DNA of 64,000 nucleotides from Taeniopygia guttata. Taxonomy: Eukaryota; Chordata; Aves; Passeriformes; Estrildidae. Shown here one piece after another: positions 45,206 through 56,589 of this stretch. Position 1 is the first letter of the stretch. Every line of letters starts with the position of its first letter. The notes under the pieces were generated by a model, which saw only the letters and a list, made by a program, of their open reading frames with translations, had not been told where the DNA came from and searched no databases. A program made the position numbers and the translations under genes. The DNA is taken from NCBI RefSeq assembly GCF_048771995.1, contig NC_133030.1, positions 11,796,001 through 11,860,000 on the forward strand, in the 5' to 3' direction.

Positions 45206-47610
45206 CACCCAAAGCTGTCACTGTCACATCGGTCCCTGCGGCAGCACATGACGGATGCTCGGGAGCAGGAACAGGGGAGGCACAGAAAACCCTGGGTGAT
45301 CCTGTTCTCCAGGGAGGGTGGCTGAGGGAATGAGTGTATCCCAGCCCAGCAATCTGGCACTGCTCAGAGCTGGAGGGACCCAGCCTGTCCACACTGCAGC
45401 CATTCCCTCCCCACGTGGGCCAGGGGCTCAGGAGGGGGCTCAGCTCTGCTCCAGGTGTGCCTGAGGATGGAAATAGGGATAGGGAAGGGAGGCCTTGAGC
45501 CCAAACCGTGCTGACACCATGAGGAGCTGCTCCAGCACATGGAACCATTGCCCTGGGAGAGCCTTCCTGTGTCACTGGGAGGTCTCTCCCTCCTCACTGC
45601 TGCCTGTCCCTTCCCACAGAGCTCCTTGGAGGCTGATTCCCACTGGGAAAGCCCATAGTGACAGCAGGTCCAGCCACATGAGCTTTGCAGGTGGGAGGGA
45701 GCCTTGTGTTCATCCTGGACCCTTTCCTAATCTTTCACACAGGGTCCCTCCATCTCAACCCCAAAATAGCTCCAGCAGCATTTCTTGTCCCCAGGATGAA
45801 GGGGAAGGTGCAGAAGGGCCTCCAAATAGGAATGGCTGGAGAGGAGCACTGTAAAAATGCCTAATCCACACATTCCCCATCCTTTTGGGGCTAAACATCA
45901 CAGAATCCAGCACCTGTGGAAGTCACTCACCTCATCCCAAGTAAAGCTCAGCAGTTGGCAGGGGCTGACAGACAACCAAGGATTTCTGTGTCCATCTCTT
46001 CCCAAAAACTTGGCTGGGATAGCTAATAAGCAAATTTTTCCCCAAACCTCGTGGGCTGTGAGTACTGGCTGTGAACAACTTCCCACAAAAACTTCCTCAT
46101 CCTTCAAACCCCTCCATCCTTGGCTTGTGCCTTGGTGCTGTGCATCACCCATGGAGGGATGGCACTGGCTCCCCTGGCAGCAGTGGGACAGGGGAGGCTC
46201 CTAGAGGGAGAGGTGGGGAGGAGGAAGTGTGGGAGAAGGGAATTTGGGAATCAGTGAGTGAAGACAGACATGGGGAGGAGCAGGAGCAGAGGGGGATGAT
46301 GGAACAGGGACATCACAGCCATGTCCCAAAGGGACCAAATGGGAAAAGTGCCACCAGCTCAGGGGATAACTCACCTTGGAGTTACTTTTTAATCAGGGAA
46401 AACCGGATAAATGGCTCATTAACACCTTTTTCCCTGCTCAGATCATCCAAGCAGCCACATCCCAGCCCATGTTCATCCTGTGGTGCCAATTCTGTAGCAG
46501 AGGGCCCCGGACACCCCCAGATTTCCCAGCCTGGCTTCCCACAAGCAGCCTGCAGGCAGGGAAAAGCCAAGGCTCCAGGCAAGGAGGGATGTGGCCCCAG
46601 TGCTCTGCTCTGTGCCATGAGGGGTTCCATTAGCCTCCACAAACCAGAGTGGGAATTAGCTCCCCAAAAATCCCAAACCTGGCTTGGACCAGAGCCCACC
46701 AGCAGACAGGATCCACACAGGCTTTTCCTCTCCCTTCCTCCTGAAACAGGAGTTGGGCTTAAAAATTATAAAATTAGGGACTTTTCCCACCTGCCTTGGG
46801 TCACAAGGCCAAGGCGTTCCTCTCTATGCCCGAATCTTGGATAAAATGAGTTAAAGGGTAAGTCACAGCCCAAGTCCAGGATTAGGGGCTGGAAGAAACA
46901 ATCCCCAGTTGTGAGAGTTGTGTTAAGTAGCAGGAATGTGCAGTGCTGTCCTGAGTACTCTGAGGGTGAGTTTGGATTGGAAAAGTGGCTGGGGTAGGAA
47001 AAGCTGTCCCTGATCCTACTGGACCTTTAGGGGATGATTCCCAGAGTGGATCTGACCTCAAACCGAAGAGGCTGGAAATCAATCCCTGCCTATGCAGCCA
47101 GTGGAGATGGGCAGGGATTGACTGTGTGGGGGAACAGATGGGAGGAGAAGCCATATGTAACAATTGATTTTCTGCTGTTATTGCTCCCTTTTTCCATTCT
47201 CGCTGGAAACATTCCAACCCTGGCACAGCACACCAAAGTCACTACAAAAGATTCCCTCAGGGTCACTACCTACGCCAAGCTGGCTTTTGTCACCCCCCCT
47301 CATGATTCCCACCCAAAAACCACCTTATAAAGGAATCCCCCCTCTCCCTCGCTCAGAGTCCCTGTTTGAGGATTCCGCAGATTTTGAGGCCATCGGGAGC
47401 ACGCGGAACGCTCGGGAGCCGCGCTTCGAGGAGGCTCCTGTTGCTTTTGGTCCATTTGGGTCCTTGCTGGCAGCTCTGGCCCAGCGCATCCAGGAACGTG
47501 CCCACGGAGCCGCTCTGTCCGTGCTCTGGCTATTTTGGGCCCCTCAGCAGCTCGGCCTTGTGGGGTGCCACCAAGTCCCTACTCCGGGCTCGCTGTCCCC
47601 AGGATCCGGC
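45206..47610. other. Convergent intergenic region with 3' UTRs of IGHMBP2 and SYT12
   Basis: IGHMBP2 (plus) and SYT12 (minus) end facing each other about 2.6 kb apart. No exon, RNA gene or CR1 copy was recognised. No close canonical AATAAA for SYT12 was found on the minus strand; an ATTAAA-type site near 46388 would imply a 1.2-kb 3' UTR. Confidence 0.5.
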
Positions 47611-50600
47611 CTAATTCCTGCGGAGCGGGTGCCACATGGAGACGGGCTTGCGGAGGGTGGCCAGCATCTGGTTCCAGTGCGTGGTGCCCATGCCGCTGGC
47701 CGCGGGCCCGATCAGCACGTGGCCCGTGTTGTCACCGCGCCCGTCCTCGCCGCTCTCGGCCACCGTCACGCGCAGGGACAGCTCCTGCGGGCGCGGGGCT
47801 GTCACCACACACAGACCCAGCCAGACACGTGTCCCTGGGCCCTCTCCACGGGGACACGCACCCACGACGCCAGCACATCCATGCATCACCACCCAGCCTG
47901 CCATACCCCACATACACACGGCCCTCTGTGCCCCCACCCTGTTCAAACCCACCCCCTGTTCCTGAAGCCCCCCCAAATCCCTAAATACCCACCCTTGCAT
48001 ACCTCCACACTTACACATCCCCCTCTCTTTTTACCCCACATCCCCTAAACCCATTGTTGCCCTGTCCACATAGCAAACAATCCCTCTCTGCACCCTGCTA
48101 TATCCCAACCCACACATCCATATCCTCCCCAAGAGTGCCCCACACACATCCCCCCTCCAGCAGCCATTTGCACACAGCCACACCTCTCCAAATAGCCCCC
48201 ACACATCCATATACCCCACAACAGCCCACACACACCCATATACCCCACAACAGCCCCCACACATCCATATACCCCACAACAGCCCCCACACATCCATATA
48301 CCCCACAACAGCCCCCACACATCCATATACCCCACAACAGCCCCCACACATCCACGTCCCTCAAACAACCCCCACACATCCACCCCAAACCACACCCACG
48401 AACCCCACACCTACCAGGATCACCCCCCCAGAACCCCACACCCCCAGGAGCTCCCCACCAGTGGGTTTGGGGAGCCTGTGGAGCACTGGGATGTGTTCCC
48501 CTCCCCAGCCCCTTGGGCTGGGCCAGACCTGGAGCACGATGGCGGGCACGGAGAAGATCATGGCCTCGTTGAACACAGGGTTGGTGTCTCCCCTCTTCAC
48601 CGCTGTCTTCTTCTTGCTGATCTTCCTCCCGTCCTGCAGCAGGTACACCTTGACGAAGGGATCTGCTCGGAGGACAGGAGAGGGATCAGTCCCATCCCAC
48701 GTGTCCCCAGCGATGTGGAGAAACCAGGGGACCCTTTCCAGTGGCATTACCGGCAGGTCTGTCCCCATGAGGATCCACTCCTGTGTAGCAACCGGGATAA
48801 ACCAGGACGAACCCCACCACGGAGCCCCCCTCACCTGCGGTCACCTTCCCGTTGCTCCACACAAGGTTCTTGGCTTTGACCACCACCACCGTGAGCCGCT
48901 CGGCCGTGGGCAGGTAACTCAGGGAGAGCAGGATCTCCCCGACCGTGTCCACCGCCTGAGGGACACAACAGTCAGGACACAGCATCCAGGGCACAGCCAC
49001 AACACCCCAAAACCCAGCTCCTGGCTCACCTTGTTGGTGTCCTGCAGGTAGAGCCAGGCGTTGAAGGGGCGTGTGGCCAGGTCCAGGTCGGAGAGCTTGA
49101 GCTCGGCCACGCCGGTGCTGACGCTGCGCTCGTCCTCGTCGATGCCGAAGACGGAGAAGCGCAGGCTGTTCTCCTCCAGCGCCGCCGGATCCAGCGGCAC
49201 CGAGAAGCGCTCGTCGAAGGCCACGGAGTAGGAGCTCCTCTGGATCTGCCGTGGGAAGGGGGGATAGCCCTGGCACCCCGGGGGCTTGGGGCTGCATCCC
49301 TGCCCAGCCCCGTTTTGTGGGGACTGCAGGGAGTGCATCCCCAGGGCACACCCCATCCCGTCGGGATGATTTATTCCCGACCTGACCGCAGCAACTGCTC
49401 GGCCATTGGGGTGAAAATCAGGGCTGTGACCTGCCCCACCCCTTGTTAATTCTGTTAATTAGAAAACAGCGATCTCAGATACATCCCAAGCCTTTGGGAG
49501 TGTGGATGCACATCCAGCTTGGCCATATCAGGCAGGAGGATTTATGGCTTCAAGGTGTAACCCTCAGCTCTTCTCCAAGCAGAGCCAAATCCTCAATGTG
49601 CCCAGTGGGAATGGAGCTGTTTGGCTGATGCTGTCCCTGTGTCAGGTCATTCCCTGGGAGCAGAGGCAGCAGCAGCAGCTCCCATGGCTCATCCTGCTGG
49701 TGCTGATCTCAAAGAACTGGCTGAGGGGAAACGCTCTGAAGTCATTAATTTAGGGGTTGTTTTTTCCCCTACTCCAGCCCTGTTTCAGCATTCAATATGT
49801 CACAGGCAAACCAGGATTTTGACCCATGGGATGAAAAGCTGCAGCCTTGGATAGCATGGAGCAAAGTGGAACCACCAGCTCCCCAAAGCCCCCCAAATCT
49901 GGGTGGAGTAGGGACCTCTCTGAGGGGCTCTGTCACCCCAAAAGCCCCACAGGAGAGGGTTCATCTCCTTGAAGGACTCTCTCCTGTCTCAGTCTGCTCC
50001 TAACCTTACTCTATCCCTGGATTAAAGGACACAAAGGCAGCGCCTGCCATTCCTGCCTCCTTAATCCAGGCTCTCCCACTGGATACCAACCTCCAGAGCT
50101 CCCAGAGGATTGAAGTTCCTCTGTGTGAAGAGCAGATTTTAAAGCCCTACAGACTTTACAGACTGTCTGTCTGCAGCCCACGCTGTATTTTGGGAGCTCT
50201 GGATCAAGTACAACCAAACAGGAGCTGCTATTTAAAAACCCTCCAGAAGCACTGGGGGGAAAAAAAGGTGCCTGGGCCTTTATCTGTGGCCTTGAGGCAG
50301 CAAAGGAGGTAAATTGTACTGGTGAATTATAAATAATGACACTAAATAATAAATATCTCCAGAGCATAAATAAAGAGTCAGAGATTTGGATGGAAAAATT
50401 GTCTAAAAGGGCACTGCGGAAATATTTTGGAGGCAGCAGCTGGTTTGTGTGGACGGAACAGCACCTCCACTCCAGTGGAGAAGTGCCTTAATGGGGTGCA
50501 AATTCCTACTCCTTGCTGGAATATCCTGATTAAATCAAACTGACTCTGCAATAGAGGAGCTGCTGGAAGAAAACTGAGGCTCCTGCTTTCCAAAAGCAGC

Positions 50601-53500
50601 TTTTGAAGCACTTAAAAAGGGAGGTTTTGCACCAGATCCAACCCCAGTTGTGGCTATCATAGCTACCACATGGATTTTCTACTGTTGCGTCCTTTGTGGG
50701 GAGGGAAAAGTGTTGGGGCTGCCGTGGGAAGGAGAGGGACTGCGGGGCCATGGCAGGACACCAGCAGCACCTGCCCAAACTGTCAGTGCCACCCAAATCC
50801 CACCCCAGGCCACTTCCTCCACGTGCCACAGTGTCCTTTCCACAGCAGGGACAGTCAAGCAGGAAAACATGCCACCAGCTACGCTCGGAGATGACAAAGT
50901 CAGCCCAAATCCCAGCCAAGGGGGAGACATTCCTGCCTCTGCCAGGTTTCTGATGTGCAAACCCACCTGGGACATCCCTCAAAATCCTTTGCCAATCCAG
51001 AGCCCTCTGCTCCCAAATCCCATCACTGCTGCGGGGAGCTGAGACACACCCCAAAATCCCATGTCAACCACATCCAGCCTGGAATTCCATGCACCCAAAC
51101 CCCACAACTGCCTTGGGGCGCTGATCTCCCCCAAATCCTGTGCCAGCCATTTCTGATCCTGGCATCCTTGGACCTCCCTGCTCCCAAACCCCGCAACTTC
51201 CTCGGGGAATGTGGCCAGGGGATGCTGCCACCCAGAATGTGGGGGGACCCACGCGTGCACCGGGCTCCGTAGGGGGGTCTGGCTGGGAAGGGGGGGCTCA
51301 CCCGGGAGATGCCGACGATCTGCTCGGCCGGGAGGAGGCTGATCCGCATGAAGCAGGACTCGAAGCGCGCGTCCTCCTTCTCCAGCAGGTCCTTGCCCTG
51401 CAGCAGCGTCACATGCAGGGCGGCCGCCCTCCCGTCGTACTCCATGGACACCTCCACCTGCCCCACCGTGAAATCCTGCCCGAAGTTGTTCCCGATGGAC
51501 GAGATGGAGTTCAGGGAGTCGGCCGAGATGGATTTCCGCAGGGGGCCGTAGTGGGCCAGGCCCAGCTCTCTGCCCATCAGCTCCAGGCTGCCCAGCTCCT
51601 GGATGCTCTCCAAGGTGTCCTCTGCCCTCAGGCTGCTCTTGCGGGACGAAGAGCTCCGACCTGGCGCCCGCTGCGAGCCCGGGGCCAGCCCTCGCTGCCA
51701 GGGAAAGGAAAGCAGGCGCTGCCATCCATCCCAATGCCATCCCTCCGTGCCGAGACGGACAGCTGGGCTTCTCCGGCGCCTCCTTGGATGCATCCCGGCC
51801 CCTGCCTGGCCTCAAGCTGCCGCGGCAGCGAGCCCGGAGCTTCCCGCAGCTCCCAGCTCCAGCGATCCCCCGAAAAACTCCAGCAGCACCAGGCTGCTGC
51901 CTGTGGCAGCTCCAGGAGATATTCCCACCCCTCCAGCATCCCGCGTGCTGCGAAGGGAAGGAGACAGACGCAGCTCTCCCTTACCTTGTTCCTGATGTCC
52001 GGGCACGCCGCTCCGTACTTCTGCTCCAGGTACCTGTAGTCATAGTTGGGGAAGGGGGAAGGGGCCGGGTAGCTCCCGGAGCGCCAGAGCTTCCACAGGT
52101 TGATGGCTGCGATCCCCAGCAGCGCCAAGGCGCCGGCGGCGTAGAGCCCGATCTCCCACCGCGGCGGGCTGGAGGCCACTGCGGGGGACAGGGGGCTCCG
52201 TGAGCCGGTCACAATCCCGGGAACGAGCCTTCGGCCTCGGCCGCTTCCACGCCGGGAACTCGGCTCCGAGCTCCGAGGATGGGATGGACCGAGGAGCGGA
52301 TAAACCGCAGCTCCCACCCGGGTGGCTGCAAACGGGCCAGGCATAGGCTCTGCCAGCCCAAACATGCCAGCCCTGGCTCGGCTGTCCCGGGAGACGAAGT
52401 TCTCCTGTGTCCCGGCCCCGCTTCCCAGCGAGCGGCTGTGTCACTCCCGAGGTGCCGGGGGTCCCTTTGCTCTGTCCCACTGACAGATGTGCCCGGCGCG
52501 CATCTGCATCGCCCTCGGCCCAGCTGCTGCCTGGGGATGCCAGGAAAAGCCGGGAGAAGGGGAAAACCAAGCGGAAAGCTGCTGGAAACAGGCAGAGCCC
52601 CGCGGGTGCCGCTGGAGCGAGCGGGGAGGGAGCGCCGGGCTCGGCTGCGAGCGGTTCGTGCTGCATTGCACCAGCCTCCATCACTCCCGCGCCGAACCGG
52701 CACCAAGCGCCCCGTGCGGCACGGGAAAGGGGCAACGAGAGGATTTCTCATCCCGGAGCGCATCCCGAGTCCTCCGGCATCACCACGCCGCAGCGCTCCC
52801 TCCTTCGGAGCCGGAAAAAGCCCAAAGCCAGGCTGAACTCCCACATCGCATCCCGGCGCAGGGACAACCTGCTGCTCCCCACAGCCCTCCTCCAGCGGGA
52901 GCGGCAGAAGGAACGGAGTGTTCGCATCCAAAGCGAATTGGATCCCGGCAGCAGCCCACAGGGATCTCCGAGATTAAACACTGGGATGGGACCCGGGTCC
53001 TGCTTCATCTACCCCAACCCAAACCCTCAAGGGCTCTGCTCTATCCCTGCATCCTGGCTAAGGACGCTGTGGGAAGCAGTTGGAGGTTTCCCGTGCCAGA
53101 GCTCCCAGGCTCCTGCTATGGTGGAAGGGCAAAATTTGGAATGAAAATAAAAATAGCAGAATAATCTTTTTACTGGCTCCTACCTCTGAGGAACTCCAAG
53201 TGCAAATCCCAGCTGAACTGACTGGAACCTGTTTCCCTCTCATCTCTGACTGTTTCCGAGAGCTGAGCCCTCATGTTGGAAAACTTGGAGGTCTTAAGGG
53301 TTTTACCATTGCTTTAGGAAACAAAACCCAGTGGGCACATGGAGCAGAGGGTTCTCCCCATGGAAAGCAGCGAGGGCCAGCCAACCCTTCCCCAAAAAAA
53401 CCTCAGTGTGAGCACCAGCAGCTCTGCCCCAAACCCTTCCCGGGCTCCCTGGGGAGGACTCACCGCTGAAGCGGGATCTGCTTACATGCCCAGTGTCCAT
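47611..53500 (-). CDS. SYT12: Synaptotagmin-12, complete coding region
   Basis: Seven minus-strand coding exons: 53464-53500, 51985-52178, 51302-51694, 49030-49245, 48835-48955, 48529-48662 and 47611-47784. Phases agree; they total 1269 bp, 422 aa (human about 421). Seen: a short lumenal N-terminus, one membrane segment at about 22-44 ([16 protein letters not shown]), a PKA-type RKSS site around residue 98 matching the known Ser97 site, C2A at about 155-270 and C2B at about 282-422, ending WHPLRRN. The Ca2+-binding aspartates of typical synaptotagmins are mostly replaced: the C2A loop 1 reads EDARFESC and the C2B loop 1 reads SNGKVTADP. That fits the Ca2+-independent role of SYT12 on synaptic vesicles and in secretory trafficking. 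Near-identical blocks to human as remembered include [32 protein letters not shown] and KKKTAVKR. The first coding exon is chosen because its ATG and phase-1 donor join exactly to the VASSPPRWE exon. The exon 6 donor is the unusual GTCTGG. Confidence 0.95.
48196..48360. repeat. 29-bp minisatellite, about 5.5 copies, in SYT12 intron 6
   Basis: The unit CCCCCACACATCCATATACC plus CCACAACAG repeats with a strict 29-bp period. Spacing can be followed by the CCCCACAACAG block near 48213, 48242, 48271, 48300 and 48329. The flanks from about 48000 to 48420 are CCCACA-rich and look like decayed copies. Because 29 is not a multiple of three and no stop occurs, all frames look open; no gene is called. 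Confidence 0.92.
49246..51301. other. SYT12 intron 3 (2.06 kb)
   Basis: It separates the two exons coding for C2A. No repeat, extra exon or RNA gene was recognised. Long open frames on both strands lack any family resemblance. Confidence 0.45.
52179..53463. other. SYT12 intron 1 with a CpG-rich part
   Basis: The part at about 52200-52930 is CpG-dense, with many CGG/CCG motifs, and could hold an alternative promoter. No extra coding exon was recognised. Confidence 0.4.
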
Positions 53501-55730
53501 GGCAAACGCTCCCTGCGAGGGGACAGCCTGGAATGAGCGAGACACAGCGTCAGGATGAAGGGGAAGAACTCAAAAATCGAAAGCCTTGTGATTTTCCAGC
53601 AGGGATGCTCCATCACTTCTCTCCCTCCATCGCTGCCGGCCTTGGCTCCTCTTGCAGGCACTGAGCAAACGCGCTGAAGCCTCTCAGCCACCGGCGGGAG
53701 CTGAAGGAGGGACGGGAACCCTCGGGAAGGGGCAGAGCCGCTCGATTTACACGGGAGCCTTTAAAGAGGCGACATTCCCAACCTCTCTGTGTGTGGAATC
53801 TCCCTCCAGGAGCCCTCAAAGCCCTTTGCTGCTTTTCAGATGAAATCTTCCTCTGCCTCCTGCAGTTTCCCAGCCTCTCCCAAGGCTTTGCCCTGGGCCC
53901 AGCCGAGGGGGGCAGCTCTATTCCCTCATCTTGGGGTCACTGCAGAGTTTAGAGGATTTTGTTCCCCAGGAATAAGCTCCTGGGTAAGCTGTGGGAAAGC
54001 TCTGTTGCCTTTCCCCCAAAAAGGGTTTTTCCCAGTCAAATCAAAAGGAAGCTGCTCTCCCATGCAGATCCCAGCACAGGCACCATGGATGCAGAGGGGG
54101 ATTTATCCAAGCCAGCTACTCCTGCTGTGAAAAGGAGGGTTTAGGATCCCCAAAAACACCCAACAAGCAAATCCAATGGGAACTGACCAGGACCCTCTGT
54201 TCCCTGATATCCGTGCTGGGGAATCACAGACCGTGGAGAGCTGGTGGGATCCCACAGAACCCCAACCTCAGCACAGCACCTAAACCCCACATACCTCCCT
54301 CAAAGCCCCTCAGCCCTTCTCCAGAATTCCCAAAGCCCACCCACGGAGCTGGATAGGCCTCTGACAGAGGGTTCTGCAATATTTGGGCCCCACCTTCCAG
54401 CTCCCCGTGTGCCCACAGCCTCAGGCAATGGGGCTTATCAGCTCCCCCAAAACCATCCAAGCTTGCATTTTAACAGGAAAAAGTGGGAATTTCATGGCAT
54501 GGAATATCAGCTGTGCTGGCCTGGCCCCCTCTGCAGGGGCACAGGGCCCATCCCTGGGGTAACAGGAGAAAGGGGAGCCCTGAATGTAATCCAAAGTGAC
54601 AGCGATGCTGGGATGGGGCTGGGAGATGCCCAGTTCCTCCCCACCTCCTCCCTCTGGCACAAATCTCCCTGTGCAATGGATAACACAGTCCTACCCTGGC
54701 TGGGAACGTGCTGAGCTCATCTTATGGGCTGAGCTCAGCTCAAGGCCCACTTCGCTGTTTAGTGCTGAGAATCAACATCTTAACAGAGCAATGAGATGGA
54801 GATTTACCCTAAACTGCCTCTTTTTATGCCCTGAAAAGCCCCCATGCCCAAGCAAGGCACTCTGTTCCTCTCCCTGCTTCCCAATTAGTTTTAATATGAG
54901 AATAGCAAAGTTTTCAGGACTGACTTTCCCTGCAGGAGGACAAACATCCCCTTTAAACCCCCTCCAACTCGTCCCAATTTCCTCTGGAAATCTGAAAGAA
55001 TTTCTAATTTTTCTTTCCTTTCATAGCTTCTCTCCCCAAAACCTCCCTTTCTAATGAGCTCTAAGCAGCAAGTTAAGCAGATTTCCAAGGAATCACCTGG
55101 AAAGAGACTGCAGTGCTCAGCACTGGGATGAAACCCAGAGGTATTTTCCTATTAGGAAAACAGCATCAATCTCTCATGAGCAAGGAAACGGGGGTGGAGG
55201 TGCTCGGGGAAGGATTTATGGCTTTTTTTTGTTAACTGAGCTCTTTCCTGGAATGTTTCACCGAGCTGCTCTGACATCCCCCTGACCTGCTGCTCAAATC
55301 GCTGGGAAATCAAGCCCAAGGCATTAGGAAGGGAAGAGGCACCGCGTTCCGCTGCTGGCAGCAGAGGGATTGATGTATTTTTCACCCACAGACCTCAAGA
55401 TCAGGCTGCAGAGCCCTGGTTTGGGGTGCAGAGCCCCAGAAAGGGGTACAGAGTCCCAGCTTTTGGGTGCAGAGCCCTCTCCATCCATCCCAACACCCCA
55501 ATGCCAGGGCAGCTTCATTTTCCTTGGGAGCTGCTGCAGAGCTCAGGTCCCTTTTCCTGCTTGAAGGGACAACAAAACAGCTCAACAAGGGACAGAAACC
55601 ATCAAAGCCACCCATCCCCCCTGGAAAAGGGGGTCCCCCAGCATTCACAGGGTTGTCACCTCGCTGCTGCCAAGGCCACAGGCACAAAAGTCTCAACTGC
55701 TGTTCCCAAAGCACCTGGACCAGCCTGGCA
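53501..55730. other. SYT12 5' flank / 5' UTR intron
   Basis: No coding exon or CR1 copy was recognised. Part of this is probably an intron within the SYT12 5' UTR if transcription starts in the CpG island near 56 kb. Confidence 0.4.
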
Positions 55731-55732
55731 TT

Positions 55733-55753
55733 CCCCCCCCCCCCCCCCCCCCC
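55733..55753. repeat. Uninterrupted C21 homopolymer
   Basis: Twenty-one consecutive C residues on the plus strand, G on the strand of SYT12. The length is assembly-sensitive. Confidence 0.85.
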
Positions 55754-55989
55754 ATGAGCACGCTGCAGTCCCCAAATGTCCCAGTCCAGGTTCCAGCGAT
55801 CTCCCTGCTCATCCTCCCTCCCTGTCCTGCCCCAGGCCGGTGTGCCGAGCCCGGGCTAAACTCGGCTCACCGGTGGTGCCAGCCCCTTCCATCCCTCTCC
55901 AGCCCTGCCAGCCTCCATCCGCAGGGCACAGAAGGGGATGGAGTTTGCTCCTGGCACCAATAAAGACACATCCCAAACTTGCCAAAACA

Positions 55990-56560
55990 GAAGGATTTGG
56001 GCTCTGCTCTCACCCATCGCCCTCCCCAGCCCCCCGCAGGGGACACATCCCACCCAAACCGGCGTCCCCCGCGCTTTACCTGGACAGGTACAAATCCTCA
56101 GGGATCTGCGGGGACCCCCGGGCGGCCCCGGCATCCGCCGAGCTGTGTCCGCTCCTATGGGGCAGGGGGGACCCTGCGACCCCCGGGGCCCGCCCGGCCG
56201 GCGGTGGGGACCGGGCAGAGCCCCCCGCGCCGCCCGGGGGTCCCCGAGCTCAGTCCGGGGATCCACGGGTCTGCCCAACCCCGGGATGCTCCCCGGCCCC
56301 CGCCGCTGCCCGGGGGTCCCTGTGGGTCCAGAACCCGGCCCCGGGATGGATCCGGGATGTCCCCTCGCAGCCGGGATGCTTCCCGGCGGTGCGGGACCGG
56401 GAGCGGCTCCGCTCCCTCGGCCAGCCCAGCCCGGGGCGGAGCCGCCGCTCCTCCGTGCCATGAGCTGGGCGGTCTCCGCGCTCGCCAGACCCTCCCCGGG
56501 GCTTGGCTCAGCCCGGCCCGAACCCCCCGGCACAGCCTGGGGACCCCGGGCGTCTCTCAC
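55990..56560 (-). promoter_or_regulatory. SYT12: CpG island, probable SYT12 promoter and non-coding first exon
   Basis: This is the most CpG-dense stretch of the window, with many CCCGGG and GGGCGG-type motifs. A good minus-strand splice donor, CCAG followed by GTAAAGC, occurs at about 56079, so a non-coding first exon could end there and splice to the ATG exon at 53500. No TATA box is evident. This is inferred from composition and position; no transcript evidence is available. Confidence 0.5.
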
Positions 56561-56589
56561 TCTAGTTTGCCTGCCAGGCTTCCAGATTT

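Noticed and set aside
48031-48439. Minus-strand frames of over 100 codons rich in Gly, Cys, Val and Trp with a 29-residue period
   Set aside because: They are the translation of the 29-bp minisatellite inside SYT12 intron 6. Several frames are open for the same reason, and there is no start context or homology.
51140-52039. 299-codon plus frame opposite SYT12 exons 2 and 3
   Set aside because: It is an antisense shadow of conserved SYT12 coding exons.
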